The notes under the pieces: model-generated
Told to the model about the DNA's origin: nothing
Seen by the model: only the letters and a program-made list of their open reading frames with translations
Database searches by the model: none
Shown: piece after piece, positions 15,067 to 24,237 of the stretch
Numbering within the stretch: the stretch's first letter is position 1
Layout: the number at the start of each line of letters is the position of its first letter
Source of the DNA: Agromyces sp. LHK192
GTDB taxonomy: Bacteria > Actinomycetota > Actinomycetes > Actinomycetales > Microbacteriaceae
Assembly (NCBI RefSeq): GCF_004006235.1
Contig: NZ_CP034753.1
Span: 2,976,001 to 3,040,000, forward strand
Direction: 5' to 3'
Length of the DNA stretch: 64,000 nucleotides
Program-made: the position numbers and the translations under genes

Positions 15067-18000
15067 ATGCCCCGACCCGACGCATCTCGAGAGCCCGCGC
15101 CCGACGGCATCCGGCTGCGTCCGCTCCCGCCCGGCGCGACCGTCCGCGATGTCGCGCCCGAGGCACGGCCGTCGACCGGACGGACCCTGCGCATCGCCCT
15201 CGTGATGCGCGGCGGCGTGAGCCTCGCGGTCTGGATCGGCGGAGTCGCCGCCGAGCTCGACGTGCTCCGCCGCATCCGGCTGTTCGACGTCGGCGACGAG
15301 CGGATCGCGGTCCTCCCCCACCCCGGCGGCGAACCGCCGACCCCGGCGCTCGAGCGGCGGGCGCTGGCGTACGCGCGGCTGCTCGACCGGGCCGGGTACG
15401 ACCGAGTCGAAGTCGACCTCCTCGCGGGCGCCAGCGCGGGCGGCCTGAACGCCGTCGTCTACTCCGTCGCGCAACGCGCCGGCATCACGCTCGACGGACT
15501 GCTCGGCACCTGGGGCGAGGTCGGCGGGTTCTGGGGACTGCTGCACGGCCCGGGCGCCTGGACGCCCCGGGCGCTCATGCAGGGCGAGGGCTACTTCCGC
15601 CCGCGTGTGCTCGACGCGCTCGCCGCGATGCACGGGTCGACCGACGGACACGACGACCTCGTCCCCGAGTACGTCTCGGTCGACCTCTCGACCACGATCA
15701 TCGACGGCGGCGACCAGTTCGAGGAGGACATCGTCGACGGGCGGGGGCACTTCCACTTCGTCGGGTCGGACGCGCACCATCTCGACAACCTCGTGCCCCG
15801 GCGCGCGGCTCCCGGGTACCCGGGCAAGCCCGACGACGACCGTGTGCAGCTCGACCAGCTCGCCCTCGCGGCGCGCTCGACGTCGTCCCTCGCGGGCGGG
15901 TTCGAGCCGGCGGAGATCGCCTCGACCGAATGGCCGGCCGTGGGCGACCTGGCCGATCCGCGCGATCCGCGCCACGTCGCCGATCCCGAGGTGCGGCATC
16001 GCATCGAGTCCGGCGACCGGACGGCCGCGAACCGTCGCGACCTGCGCTTCGCCTTCGCCGCGCATCGCCCCGCTCCCGCCGAGCCGTTCCGGGTCATCGA
16101 CGGGGCGGTGTTCGACAACGTGCCGATCGACCGGGCCCTTCGTGCGGCGAAAGTCCGCGAGAGCACGAGGCGCGCCGACCGCACCATGGTCTTCATCGAT
16201 CCCGAGCCCGATCCGGCGTTCGTGGGCGCCGCCCCGTGGGATCCCGACGCCACCCGGTTCTTCCGCGCCGTCGGCGCCATGTTCTCGAAGAGCATGCGCC
16301 GCGAGTCCGTCGCGCGCGAGGCTTCCGACCTCCACCGGTTCAACGGGGGGCGATCGATCGAGCAGAGTCGGAGACTCGCCGGCGCAGGCCTGCTCGCGAC
16401 GGCCGACGGGACGCCCGCCGGAGCCTCCGGCCGCGACTCGGCCTACGTCCGGGCGATGGGACGCGTGGTGGCCGAACGACTCTCGGACGCGCTCGGACAG
16501 CCGTCGCTCTGGCAGCTCCAGGCCGCGACCAGGCGACGACGGCGCTACGTGCCGATCGACCGCGCCGCGCTGGCCGGACTCGAGGCGATCGCGGTGGGGC
16601 GGTTCACCGCCCTCGCCGACGGCCCGCTCGCGGACCAGCTCGCCGGCCCGATGCCGCTCGCCGACGCGGCATCCTGCGTCCTCGCCTGGACGCGCGACCT
16701 GGAATCCGTGCCGGAACGACCCGGGACCCGGGCCCCGCGCGACTTCGAGGCGGTCCGCGGTGCCGCGTACGCAGCCCTTCGCGACGCGAACGGCTCGTTG
16801 GACCTCGCGACCGAGCGGGTCCTCCTCGAGACGCTGCGGACCTGCGCGGCGAACCGCACGCCGACGGCGGACGAGCTCGGCGACTGGCTGACGACCTGGA
16901 TCGAGGCCTGCGCGGCGGTCGACGCGACCGAGCACTGGCGTGCGCTCGATCGCTGTCTGGTGGAGCTCGCCGCGGCGACGGCCGACATCGAGGGCGCCAT
17001 CGACGCGCACGGCACGGAGCTCGCCGGCGACTGGCGCAGGTCGCCGTGGCGGGCGATCGGGCTCCGCCCCCCGGCGCGGGCGATCCACCTCGCCCCGCTC
17101 GCCTATCCGATCGGCATCCCCGCCTCGCTCTCACGGGTGGAGTACTGGTCGATCGGGGTGGACGAGCGGCCGGCCGCATCCGCGGCGTTCACCGAACTCC
17201 AGCGGGACCGGTTCCTCACGCACGTGCAGACGGCGCTGCGCACGCCGCGACGCTCCGTCGACGCCGCCGTCGCCGAGCTCAACGGCGACCGTGACCAGAT
17301 CGATCGGCAGACCAAGCTCGCCGGATACGGATTCGGGAACTTCCTCGGCTTCCTCGCCAAGGACTGGCGCGTGAACGACTGGTGGTGGGGCCGGCTCGAC
17401 GGCGCCGCCGGCCTGGTGCGGCTCCTGCAGGCCCGCGACCCGCAGCGGGACCCGGCGGCGGACGAAGCCCTCGTGGAAGAGGTCCAGGACGCCGTGCTCG
17501 CGGACGCCGACGAGCCGGCCCTGCACGAGCGCGGACTCACCCTGCTCTCCGCCGACGCGGAGGGCGCCGGCGTCGACGCGCGCGCGCGGATCCGCGCGGG
17601 CACGGACACCCTGTGGAACCTCGATCCGGGCTATCGCTTCGCCCTCGCCTCCCGCGCGATCCGCCTCGTCGACCGCGCGGCGGCGCCGGTCAACCGATTC
17701 CTCGCGGCCGCCGTCCAGGCCGTGCTGGCGGTCCTGCGACCCGTGCTCGTCGCGGTGCCGGCGATCGCCGATCCGCCGCGGCTCGCGCTCGTCGCCGGCA
17801 TCACCGCGGGAACGGCCTGGGTGCTCACGTGGACGGCGTTCACCCCAACGACCGGCAGCATCCTCACCGCCGTCGTCGGCGTCGGGGCGATCGCCGTCAG
17901 CCTCGCGTGGGGCGTCATCCGCTCGCGACGCCGGTGGCGAAGCGTCCGCGACGGACTGGAGTCGGAGGAGCGTCGCCGCCTCGTGGACGCCGCGCGCATC

Positions 18001-18654
18001 GGCACGATCCGTGCGACCGCGAAGTACTCCGCCGTCGCTGCGGCGAGCCTCGCACCGCTGGCCATCGCCCTGGCCTGGGCGAACGTGACGATGTCGATCC
18101 TCTGCCTCGGCGTGAGCCTCGCCATGACCAGCGTGGCCGTGAGGGCAGCGAGCGGAGCCCGGCCGACCACCGTGCCCGGCCGGCTCGTCCGCACGAACCT
18201 GATGGTGCTGGTGTTCGTGCTCCTCGGCGGTGCGCTGCCGATCGCGCAGGCCGCCATCGCCTCGCAGGCCGACGCGCCCGCCTGGCTGCATGCCCTGGTC
18301 GAACCGCCGCTCGAGCGCGACCTGCCGCTGCTGGCCGTCGGGGCCGTGCTCGTGACCATCGTGCTGACAGCCGACTGGCTCCCGCTGCTCACGCGGCGGC
18401 CGACCCGGTTCCGGCTCATCTCCTGGGCGACCGTGTCCGTGCTCGCCGCGGCCTTCGGCTGGGCCGTGGCGTGGGCACTCGAACAGGTGATGCTCGCGAT
18501 CGGCATGATCGAGCTCGCCGCCACGAGCACGGCGGTGGCCGTGTTCGTGGTCGCATGGGCGAATGCCGTCTGGTGGCTGCCGGAGTTCCGGCGGTCGGAG
18601 TCGGCGCGGGAGGACCTCGTCGAGCGGCGCGCGCCGAGGCCGCCGCGGTCCTGA
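15067..18654 (+). CDS. Patatin-like phospholipase with C-terminal membrane domain (DUF3376 type)
   Basis: 1195 residues. The patatin lipase fold starts around residue 41 (LRIALVMRGGVSLAVWIGG, the oxyanion-hole glycine region). The nucleophile is Ser in LAGASAGGLN (near residue 123) and the catalytic Asp is in VIDGAVFDN (near 345), giving the Ser-Asp dyad of patatins. A long middle region (about 400-860) matches in layout the actinobacterial patatin-like proteins carrying DUF3376. Several hydrophobic helices follow (about 880-1160), so the protein is likely membrane-bound with the lipase in the cytoplasm. GAGGAAGG precedes the ATG at good spacing. Substrate (phospholipid or lysolipid) is not known. 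Stands alone between divergent and convergent neighbours. Confidence 0.88.
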   Translation: MPRPDASREPAPDGIRLRPLPPGATVRDVAPEARPSTGRTLRIALVMRGGVSLAVWIGGVAAELDVLRRIRLFDVGDERIAVLPHPGGEPPTPALERRALAYARLLDRAGYDRVEVDLLAGASAGGLNAVVYSVAQRAGITLDGLLGTWGEVGGFWGLLHGPGAWTPRALMQGEGYFRPRVLDALAAMHGSTDGHDDLVPEYVSVDLSTTIIDGGDQFEEDIVDGRGHFHFVGSDAHHLDNLVPRRAAPGYPGKPDDDRVQLDQLALAARSTSSLAGGFEPAEIASTEWPAVGDLADPRDPRHVADPEVRHRIESGDRTAANRRDLRFAFAAHRPAPAEPFRVIDGAVFDNVPIDRALRAAKVRESTRRADRTMVFIDPEPDPAFVGAAPWDPDATRFFRAVGAMFSKSMRRESVAREASDLHRFNGGRSIEQSRRLAGAGLLATADGTPAGASGRDSAYVRAMGRVVAERLSDALGQPSLWQLQAATRRRRRYVPIDRAALAGLEAIAVGRFTALADGPLADQLAGPMPLADAASCVLAWTRDLESVPERPGTRAPRDFEAVRGAAYAALRDANGSLDLATERVLLETLRTCAANRTPTADELGDWLTTWIEACAAVDATEHWRALDRCLVELAAATADIEGAIDAHGTELAGDWRRSPWRAIGLRPPARAIHLAPLAYPIGIPASLSRVEYWSIGVDERPAASAAFTELQRDRFLTHVQTALRTPRRSVDAAVAELNGDRDQIDRQTKLAGYGFGNFLGFLAKDWRVNDWWWGRLDGAAGLVRLLQARDPQRDPAADEALVEEVQDAVLADADEPALHERGLTLLSADAEGAGVDARARIRAGTDTLWNLDPGYRFALASRAIRLVDRAAAPVNRFLAAAVQAVLAVLRPVLVAVPAIADPPRLALVAGITAGTAWVLTWTAFTPTTGSILTAVVGVGAIAVSLAWGVIRSRRRWRSVRDGLESEERRRLVDAARIGTIRATAKYSAVAAASLAPLAIALAWANVTMSILCLGVSLAMTSVAVRAASGARPTTVPGRLVRTNLMVLVFVLLGGALPIAQAAIASQADAPAWLHALVEPPLERDLPLLAVGAVLVTIVLTADWLPLLTRRPTRFRLISWATVSVLAAAFGWAVAWALEQVMLAIGMIELAATSTAVAVFVVAWANAVWWLPEFRRSESAREDLVERRAPRPPRS

Positions 18655-18675
18655 TCCGCGGCGGCCGGCGGGCGT

Positions 18676-18702
18676 GGTGCGCCCGTCGCCGACGGGCGCA
18701 CC
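18676..18702. terminator. Intrinsic terminator-like hairpin between convergent genes
   Basis: GGTGCGCCCGTC, a 3-base loop GCC, then GACGGGCGCACC: a perfect 12-bp stem between the patatin-like gene and the ABC exporter operon. It can serve both strands; no U-tract, as is usual in GC-rich actinobacteria. Confidence 0.7.
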
Positions 18703-18706
18703 GCGC

Positions 18707-20512
18707 CTACACGAGCGAGTCGCGCCAGGCCGCGTGCAGCGCCGCGAAGCGCCCTGTCCCGGCGATGAGCTCGTCGGGCGAGCCGTCCTCCACGATGCGG
18801 CCGTGCTCCATCACGAGCACGCGGTCGGCGATCGCGACCGTCGAGAGGCGGTGCGCGATGATGATCGCGGTCCGGTCGGCGAGCAGCTTCGTGAGGCCCT
18901 CCTGCACGAGGCGTTCGCTCGGGATGTCGAGCGACGAGGTCGCCTCGTCGAGGATCAGCACGGCCGGGTTCGCCAGGAACGCCCGGGCGAACGAGATGAG
19001 CTGCCGCTGCCCGGCGCTCACGCGCCCGCCGCGCTTGTTCACGTCGGTGTCGTAGCCGTCGGGCAGCGACTCGATGAACTCGTGCGCCCCGACCGCCTTC
19101 GCGGCGCGGACGATCTCGTCGAACGGGGCATCCGGCCGCCCCAGCGCGATGTTGTCGGCCACCGAGCCCGAGAACAGGTACGCCTCCTGCGTGACCATCA
19201 CGATCGCGCGGCGCAGGTCCTTCGGGTGCAGGTCGCGCAGGTCCACGCCGTCGAGGGTGACCCGCCCGTCGCTCGGGTCGTAGAACCGGGCGATGAGCTT
19301 CGCCAGGGTCGACTTGCCGGCCCCCGTCGACCCGACGAGCGCGACCGTCTGCCCGGGCGGCAGCGCGAGGTCGAACCTCGGCAGCACCACCCGGTCGGCG
19401 GTGTACGCGAACTCGACGCCGTCGAATCGCACCTCGCCGTCGGCGGTCCACAGGTCGACCGGACGAACCGGGTCGGGCACGCTCGGCTCCTCCTCGAGCA
19501 CGCCCGAGATCTTCTCGAGCGCGCTCGACGCGGACTGGTACCCGTTGTAGAACATGGCCATGTCCTCCATCGGGTCGAAGAACCGCTTGGTGTACATGAC
19601 GGCGGCGAGCAGCACGCCGACCTCGAGCGCGCCGTCGATCACCCGGTACCCGCCGAGCAGCAGCACCACCGCGACCGCGGTGTTGCCGATGAGCGCGAGG
19701 CCCGGGTTGTAGACCGCGAAGAGGCGCAGCACGCCGGCGTTGACGTCGCGGTAGTCCTCGACGAGGTCGCCGAACTCGCGCTCGTTGCGCCGCTCCTTGC
19801 GGAACGCCTGCACCGCGCGGATGCCGGTCATCGTCTCGACGAACTGCACGATGAGCTTCGCGCTCGCGACCCGCGAACGGCGGAACAGCGCCTGCGAACG
19901 CACCTGGAACCAGCGGGTCAGCACCGCGAGCGGCACGACGGCGACGACGAGCACGAGCGCGGACCATCCGTCGAGGAGGATCAGCGCACCCGCGGTGAAC
20001 GCCATGTACGTCACACCGCGCACGAGCAGCGTGAGGCCCTCGTCGAACAGTTCGCGGATCGCGTCGAGGTCGCTGGTCTGACGCGAGATGATGCGACCCG
20101 ACGTGTACGACTCGTGGAACTCGAGGCTCAGCTTCTGCGTGTGCAGGAACACCCTCGTGCGAAGGTCGATGAGCACCGCCTGGCTGATGCGCGCCGACGA
20201 GCGGATGTACAGCGAGATCAGCACCGCGCCGGCGAGCCCCGTGAGCAGGTATCCGACGCCCGCGAACGCGACCGGGTACCAGTCCTGCGACATGAGCGCC
20301 GGGATGCCCCGGTCGATGCCGTACGCGATGAGGGCCGGCCCCGCGGCCTGCGCGGCCGAGGACGCGACCACGGCGAGCGCGGTCAACCACAGCCGCGTGC
20401 GCAGCGGCCGCAGCAGCGAGCCGAGCAGGCGCAGCGAGCGCGCCCGGATCTGCCGGGACTCCGCCCGGGTGTACTCGGTGCGTTCCTCGCCCTGGACTCC
20501 GTGGACGCTCAT
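18707..20512 (-). CDS. ABC exporter half-transporter, catalytic partner (NBD2)
   Basis: 601 residues: a six-helix type IV exporter membrane domain (about 35-320) fused to an ATPase domain. Walker A is GSTGAGKST, Walker [13 protein letters not shown] with the catalytic Glu intact, and the switch His is in IIAHRLST. The signature is degenerate: RVSAGQRQ, where SGGQ would be expected. Paired with the upstream half-transporter, whose Walker B Glu is replaced, this gives one working and one degenerate ATP site, as in heterodimeric exporters such as BmrCD and TM287/288. Start ATG overlaps the upstream stop by four bases (ATGA). Likely a drug or lipid exporter; substrate unknown. Confidence 0.92.
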   Translation of the reverse strand: MSVHGVQGEERTEYTRAESRQIRARSLRLLGSLLRPLRTRLWLTALAVVASSAAQAAGPALIAYGIDRGIPALMSQDWYPVAFAGVGYLLTGLAGAVLISLYIRSSARISQAVLIDLRTRVFLHTQKLSLEFHESYTSGRIISRQTSDLDAIRELFDEGLTLLVRGVTYMAFTAGALILLDGWSALVLVVAVVPLAVLTRWFQVRSQALFRRSRVASAKLIVQFVETMTGIRAVQAFRKERRNEREFGDLVEDYRDVNAGVLRLFAVYNPGLALIGNTAVAVVLLLGGYRVIDGALEVGVLLAAVMYTKRFFDPMEDMAMFYNGYQSASSALEKISGVLEEEPSVPDPVRPVDLWTADGEVRFDGVEFAYTADRVVLPRFDLALPPGQTVALVGSTGAGKSTLAKLIARFYDPSDGRVTLDGVDLRDLHPKDLRRAIVMVTQEAYLFSGSVADNIALGRPDAPFDEIVRAAKAVGAHEFIESLPDGYDTDVNKRGGRVSAGQRQLISFARAFLANPAVLILDEATSSLDIPSERLVQEGLTKLLADRTAIIIAHRLSTVAIADRVLVMEHGRIVEDGSPDELIAGTGRFAALHAAWRDSLV

Positions 20513-22488
20513 GACGCCACCTCCTTCCGCAGGTCCTCGAGATCGTCGTCGTCGTCGAGCGCGCTGTCCAGCGGGCCGTCGAGCGCCGCTTCGACGGATG
20601 CCCCGCCCAGCACGCCGCCGTCGCGCTCGCGGAACTCCTCCTCGAGGCTCGACAGCACGAACCGGTAGTGCTCGCTCTCGCGCATGAGCTCGGAGTGGGT
20701 GCCGACGCGCGTGATGCGGCCGTCCTCCAGCAGGGCCACCCGGTCGGCGAGCGCCACGGTCGAGGGCCGGTGCGCGACGATGAGCGCCGTGGTGTCGGCG
20801 AGCACCGAGCGCAGTTCGGCCTCGACGCGCTCCTCGGTCGCCACGTCGAGCGCCGACAGCGGGTCGTCGAGCACGAGCACTGCTGGGTCTGCCGCGACCG
20901 CGCGCGCGAGCGCGAGCCGCTGGCGCTGCCCGCCCGAGAGGCTCATGCCCTCCTCGCCGACGGTCGTGTCGACGCCGTCGGGCAGGTCGTAGGCGAACCC
21001 GGCCTGCGCGATGCGCAGCGCCTCGCCCAGCACCCGGTCGGCCTCGGCCCGGGTCGCCGGGTCGTCGCCGGCGAGGTCGGGGCGGCCGAGCAGCACGTTG
21101 TCGCGCACCGACGCCGAGAACAGGATCGCGTCCTCGAACGCCATCGCGACGTGACGGCGCAGTTCCTCGCGCGACAGCGCGCGGACATCCACCCCGTCGA
21201 ACTCGACCGATCCGCCGGTGACGTCGTAGAGCCGAGTCGCGAGGGCGGTCATCGTCGTCTTGCCCGAACCGGTGAGCCCGACGAGCGCCATCGTCTCCCC
21301 CGGCCGCACGACGAGGTCGACCCCGTCGAGCAGGTCGTCGAACCGGTCGGGGGCGTCCTGGTAGCGGAACCGGACGTCGTTGAACACGAGCTCGCCGGCG
21401 GGCCGCTCGACCGAGACCGGCCGCTCGGGGTCGCCGACGCGGTTCGGCTCGTCGAGGATGTCGAAGAACCGGTCGGTCGCGGTGCGCGCGTCGAGCGCGA
21501 ACGCCAGCAGGAACCCGACCGACTCGATCGGCCACGCCACCGCCGCGAGCGTCGCGAAGAACGCCACCACCTCGCCGGACGTCAGCTGCCCGTTCGCCGC
21601 CAGCCATGCCGCGACCACGAGGCACACCGACGTCGCGACCGCGGGCACGACCATGATCCAGACCCAGATGTTCGAGTCGAGCCGCGCCTTCTCGATCTCG
21701 GTGCTGCGCAGCCGTTCGGCGCGCGCCCGGAAGCCCGAGAGGGCATGCTTGCCGCGCCCGAAGGCCTTCAGCACGCGGATGCCGTGCACCGACTCCTCGA
21801 CCGCCGTCGCGAGGTCGCCGGACTGGTCCTGGCTCAGCCGGCTCATCTCGGAGTAGCGGCCCTCGAACCGGTAGCCCGCCCACCAGAGCGGCAGCGATCC
21901 GACCAGGAAGATCAGCCCCAGCAGCCAGTTCATCGAGATGAGGATGCCCGCGCCGACGACGATCACGATCGCGTTCACCACGAGCAGGACGAGCCCGAAG
22001 CTCAGCCACCTGCGGATGAGCCCGAGGTCGCTGACGGCGCGCGACAGCAGCTGGCCGCTCGGCCAGCGGTCGTGGAAGCTCACCGGCAGGTCCTGCAGCT
22101 TGGCGTAGAGCGCGTTGCGCATGCGCGCCTCGACCCGGGTGCCCGGTCCGATGACCAGGAGCCGTCGGACGAAGTACAGGCCCGCCTCGAGCACGCCGAG
22201 CCCGAGGACGATCAGGGTCAGCGGCCAGATCGCCGACGCGTCGCCGTCGGCGAGCGGGCCGTCGACGATCTGCCGGAACACCTGCGGGATGACGAGCGCG
22301 GTCAGCATCGCGATGAGCGACGCGGCCATGCTCGCCACGAACATGGGCAGCTCGCGGCCGAGGTACGGCCGGAGGCGCCAGAGCGCGCGGACCGTGCCGA
22401 GCCTTTCGGGGCTCGACGCGGGAGAAGCGTCTCCGGTGGGCTCGGCCTCGTGGGCCGGCGACCGCCGGGGGTGCTCAGGGGTGGACAC
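20509..22488 (-). CDS. ABC exporter half-transporter, non-catalytic partner (NBD1)
   Basis: 659 residues from a GTG start with AAAGGAA at good spacing. Six membrane helices (about 45-350) precede the ATPase domain. Walker [10 protein letters not shown] and the signature [10 protein letters not shown] are canonical, and the switch His is in VAHRPST, but Walker B reads [12 protein letters not shown] with Asp in place of the catalytic Glu. That makes its own site slow or inactive and requires the downstream partner, with which it is translationally coupled. An acidic tail (DDDDDLEDL) ends the protein. A 29-codon mini-gene on the same strand lies 148 bases upstream. Confidence 0.92.
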   Translation of the reverse strand: MSTPEHPRRSPAHEAEPTGDASPASSPERLGTVRALWRLRPYLGRELPMFVASMAASLIAMLTALVIPQVFRQIVDGPLADGDASAIWPLTLIVLGLGVLEAGLYFVRRLLVIGPGTRVEARMRNALYAKLQDLPVSFHDRWPSGQLLSRAVSDLGLIRRWLSFGLVLLVVNAIVIVVGAGILISMNWLLGLIFLVGSLPLWWAGYRFEGRYSEMSRLSQDQSGDLATAVEESVHGIRVLKAFGRGKHALSGFRARAERLRSTEIEKARLDSNIWVWIMVVPAVATSVCLVVAAWLAANGQLTSGEVVAFFATLAAVAWPIESVGFLLAFALDARTATDRFFDILDEPNRVGDPERPVSVERPAGELVFNDVRFRYQDAPDRFDDLLDGVDLVVRPGETMALVGLTGSGKTTMTALATRLYDVTGGSVEFDGVDVRALSREELRRHVAMAFEDAILFSASVRDNVLLGRPDLAGDDPATRAEADRVLGEALRIAQAGFAYDLPDGVDTTVGEEGMSLSGGQRQRLALARAVAADPAVLVLDDPLSALDVATEERVEAELRSVLADTTALIVAHRPSTVALADRVALLEDGRITRVGTHSELMRESEHYRFVLSSLEEEFRERDGGVLGGASVEAALDGPLDSALDDDDDLEDLRKEVAS

Positions 22489-22554
22489 ACCGGTTCCTTT
22501 CGAAGGAGTGCGCGCCGTCGGGTCGTCGACGGGACGCGAATGGATGCGAGGATG

Positions 22555-22616
22555 CCGCGGCGGTCGCCGCGGCCGCGCCGGAGCGCGATGGGTTCAGGGA
22601 CGCCGGCTCCGCCGGC
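22555..22616 (-). promoter_or_regulatory. Two GC-rich hairpins between the mini-gene and the ABC exporter
   Basis: GCCGGC-TCC-GCCGGC (22602-22616) and CCGCGGC-GGTC-GCCGCGG (22555-22572) lie in the 148-base gap between the 29-codon ORF and the exporter start. Their placement would suit translation-dependent attenuation, but there is no U-tract and short GC palindromes are common in this DNA. Confidence 0.3.
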
Positions 22617-22636
22617 GGGATCGGGCGGCTCGGCGC

Positions 22637-22726
22637 CTAGCGCGATCCGTACCGGACGATCGGGGACGCGACGCGGACCGCGCCCTCGGCCGCGGCGGAG
22701 CGGGCGAAGTTCTGGTCGGTCTGCAT
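22637..22726 (-). CDS. 29-residue mini-ORF upstream of the ABC exporter (possible leader peptide)
   Basis: Starts MQTDQNFARS and ends VRYGSR before a TAG stop. The case for it being translated is the AGGAGG five bases before the ATG, the best ribosome-binding site nearby, and a good promoter about 80 bases upstream. Further in-frame ATGs at 22744, 22759 and 22765 would lengthen it to 42 residues, but lack such a site. It is not a membrane peptide and resembles no precursor I know. It shares strand and probably transcript with the heterodimeric exporter 148 bases downstream, an arrangement like the BmrB leader of bmrCD. It could also be a short secreted substrate or a spurious ORF. Confidence 0.5.
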   Translation of the reverse strand: MQTDQNFARSAAAEGAVRVASPIVRYGSR

Positions 22727-22807
22727 GGGGTCCTCCTGCGTCATCGTCGGCTTCAGCATCGTCATTCCGGATGTGCGTGCACCCCGAAGCGACACGCAGC
22801 CTTGCAG

Positions 22808-22835
22808 ACTATACCCGAGCGCAGAGCGCCCACAA
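22808..22835 (-). promoter_or_regulatory. Sigma-70-type promoter for the mini-ORF and ABC exporter
   Basis: On the minus strand, TTGTGG (-35, 22835-22830), a 16-base spacer, then TATAGT (-10, 22813-22808) preceded by GGG. It is one of the most consensus-like, AT-rich -10 boxes in the window and lies 36-80 bases upstream of the candidate starts of the mini-ORF. Confidence 0.6.
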
Positions 22836-22888
22836 GACGCAATTCTGTGGGGCAGGGGATGCGCGGAACCCGCGCCCGATCGGCGGCC

Positions 22889-24145
22889 TCAGCGCACCCG
22901 CACCGAGAGGCAGGTGACGCAGCCTTCGAGCTTCTCGAACTCCGAGATGTCGACGGTCACGACGCGGTACCCGAACCCGGCGAGCATCGTCGCCGTCTCG
23001 GGGGCGGCCGCCGACATGAGCAGCGTCTCGGTCGAGAGCTGCACGACCGCGACGCCCTCGGGCTCGGGCACCGGGAGGAAGACCGGGAACAGCGACGGCG
23101 CGTCGACGAGCGGCGGGTACCCGATGATCGTGCCGTCGGGCAGCGCGGTGACCGCGCTCTTCAGGTGCAGCGCCTTCGTCACGGGCACCGCGACGACGGT
23201 GTACCCGTGCGGCGCGAGCAGGGCCCGCAGCTGCCGGATGCCCTCGGCATTCGTGCGGCTCGACGCCCCGACGTACACCGTGTCGCCGACCTTGAGCACG
23301 TCGCCGCCGTCGAGGGTGCCCGGCTGCTCGATGCGCTGCACCGTGACGCCGGGCAGGGAGCCGACGGCACGCTCGACGCCCTCGATCTCGGCACGACGGG
23401 ACTCCGCGCCCGGACTGGTGAGGATCGCCAGCTCGCCGAACATGACCAGGGCGTCCTCGACGAACACCGAGTCCGCGAGCTCGGGCGCGGCGTCGACCTC
23501 GACGGTGTCCCACCCCTCGGCGACGAGGGCCGCGCAGTAGTTGTCCCACTGGTCGTCGGCGAGCGCCTGGTCGACCGGCACGCGGTCGAGGTGGGTGAGC
23601 TCGCCCTCCGCGAGGTTCGATGCCGGGATGCGTACGAGCGCGATCGTTCGCGCGGCACGGCGAGGCACGAAGCGCAGCACCCGTCGGTGCACGAGCGGGG
23701 CGAGGAAGACCTGGGCGACGGTCACCGTGAGGATGAAGACGAGGTTCACGCTCACGAGCGAGCCGAGGATGAACAGCATGAGCTCGGGCGGGAACCGCTC
23801 GCTGCCGACGAGCACCGTCCAGCTCGTGCCGAGGAGCGCGGCGAGCACCGCGGAGGCGAATCCGGCGAGCAGGCCCAGGAACCACCGATTGGTGGCGCCG
23901 ACCGCGTTCACGATCGACAGGAGCGCCCACACGATGAGCGACGTCGCGAAGAAGTGCCCGCCGACCCGGGCGAACGTGTCGGGCGCCTGGCCGTTCCCGA
24001 TGAACAGCGCGAGGGTCGAGACCGCGAACGCCACGAAGGCGACGGCCGCGGCCGCCAGCATCGCCGCGGCGGCGCGGCGGCCCGGCGTCGATGCCGGCCG
24101 GAATCGGGCGCGGGAGGGCTGGGCGGATGGCGCGGGGGACGTCAT
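22889..24145 (-). CDS. Dimethylargininase/arginine deiminase-like hydrolase fused to a membrane domain
   Basis: 418 residues. The first 160 or so form about four membrane helices (for example AAAAMLAAAAVAFVAFAV, then three more to residue 150). The rest is a guanidino-modifying fold of the dimethylarginine dimethylaminohydrolase (DDAH) type: DSVFVEDALV, GTLDGGDVL, the catalytic His in HLKSAVTALPDG and the catalytic Cys in LEGCVTCLSV near the C-terminus. DDAH hydrolyses methylated arginines to citrulline plus methylamines; stand-alone enzymes are 250-290 residues. Membrane fusion is unusual. A -10 box TAGGCT lies six bases before the ATG with no ribosome-binding site. Substrate specificity (arginine versus methylarginine) is not resolved. 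Confidence 0.85.
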   Translation of the reverse strand: MTSPAPSAQPSRARFRPASTPGRRAAAAMLAAAAVAFVAFAVSTLALFIGNGQAPDTFARVGGHFFATSLIVWALLSIVNAVGATNRWFLGLLAGFASAVLAALLGTSWTVLVGSERFPPELMLFILGSLVSVNLVFILTVTVAQVFLAPLVHRRVLRFVPRRAARTIALVRIPASNLAEGELTHLDRVPVDQALADDQWDNYCAALVAEGWDTVEVDAAPELADSVFVEDALVMFGELAILTSPGAESRRAEIEGVERAVGSLPGVTVQRIEQPGTLDGGDVLKVGDTVYVGASSRTNAEGIRQLRALLAPHGYTVVAVPVTKALHLKSAVTALPDGTIIGYPPLVDAPSLFPVFLPVPEPEGVAVVQLSTETLLMSAAAPETATMLAGFGYRVVTVDISEFEKLEGCVTCLSVRVR

Positions 24146-24151
24146 CCGCCC

Positions 24152-24157
24152 AGCCTA
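24152..24157 (-). promoter_or_regulatory. -10 box of a leaderless promoter for the DDAH-like gene
   Basis: TAGGCT on the minus strand ends six bases before the ATG at 24145; no Shine-Dalgarno sequence between. Confidence 0.5.
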
Positions 24158-24237
24158 CCGACGGTGCGGGACGGGCGCGGACCGCGATCGGCGGCGCGGG
24201 CGCCCGGCTCCGCGGTCGGCTGCGCTCGGTGCGCGGC

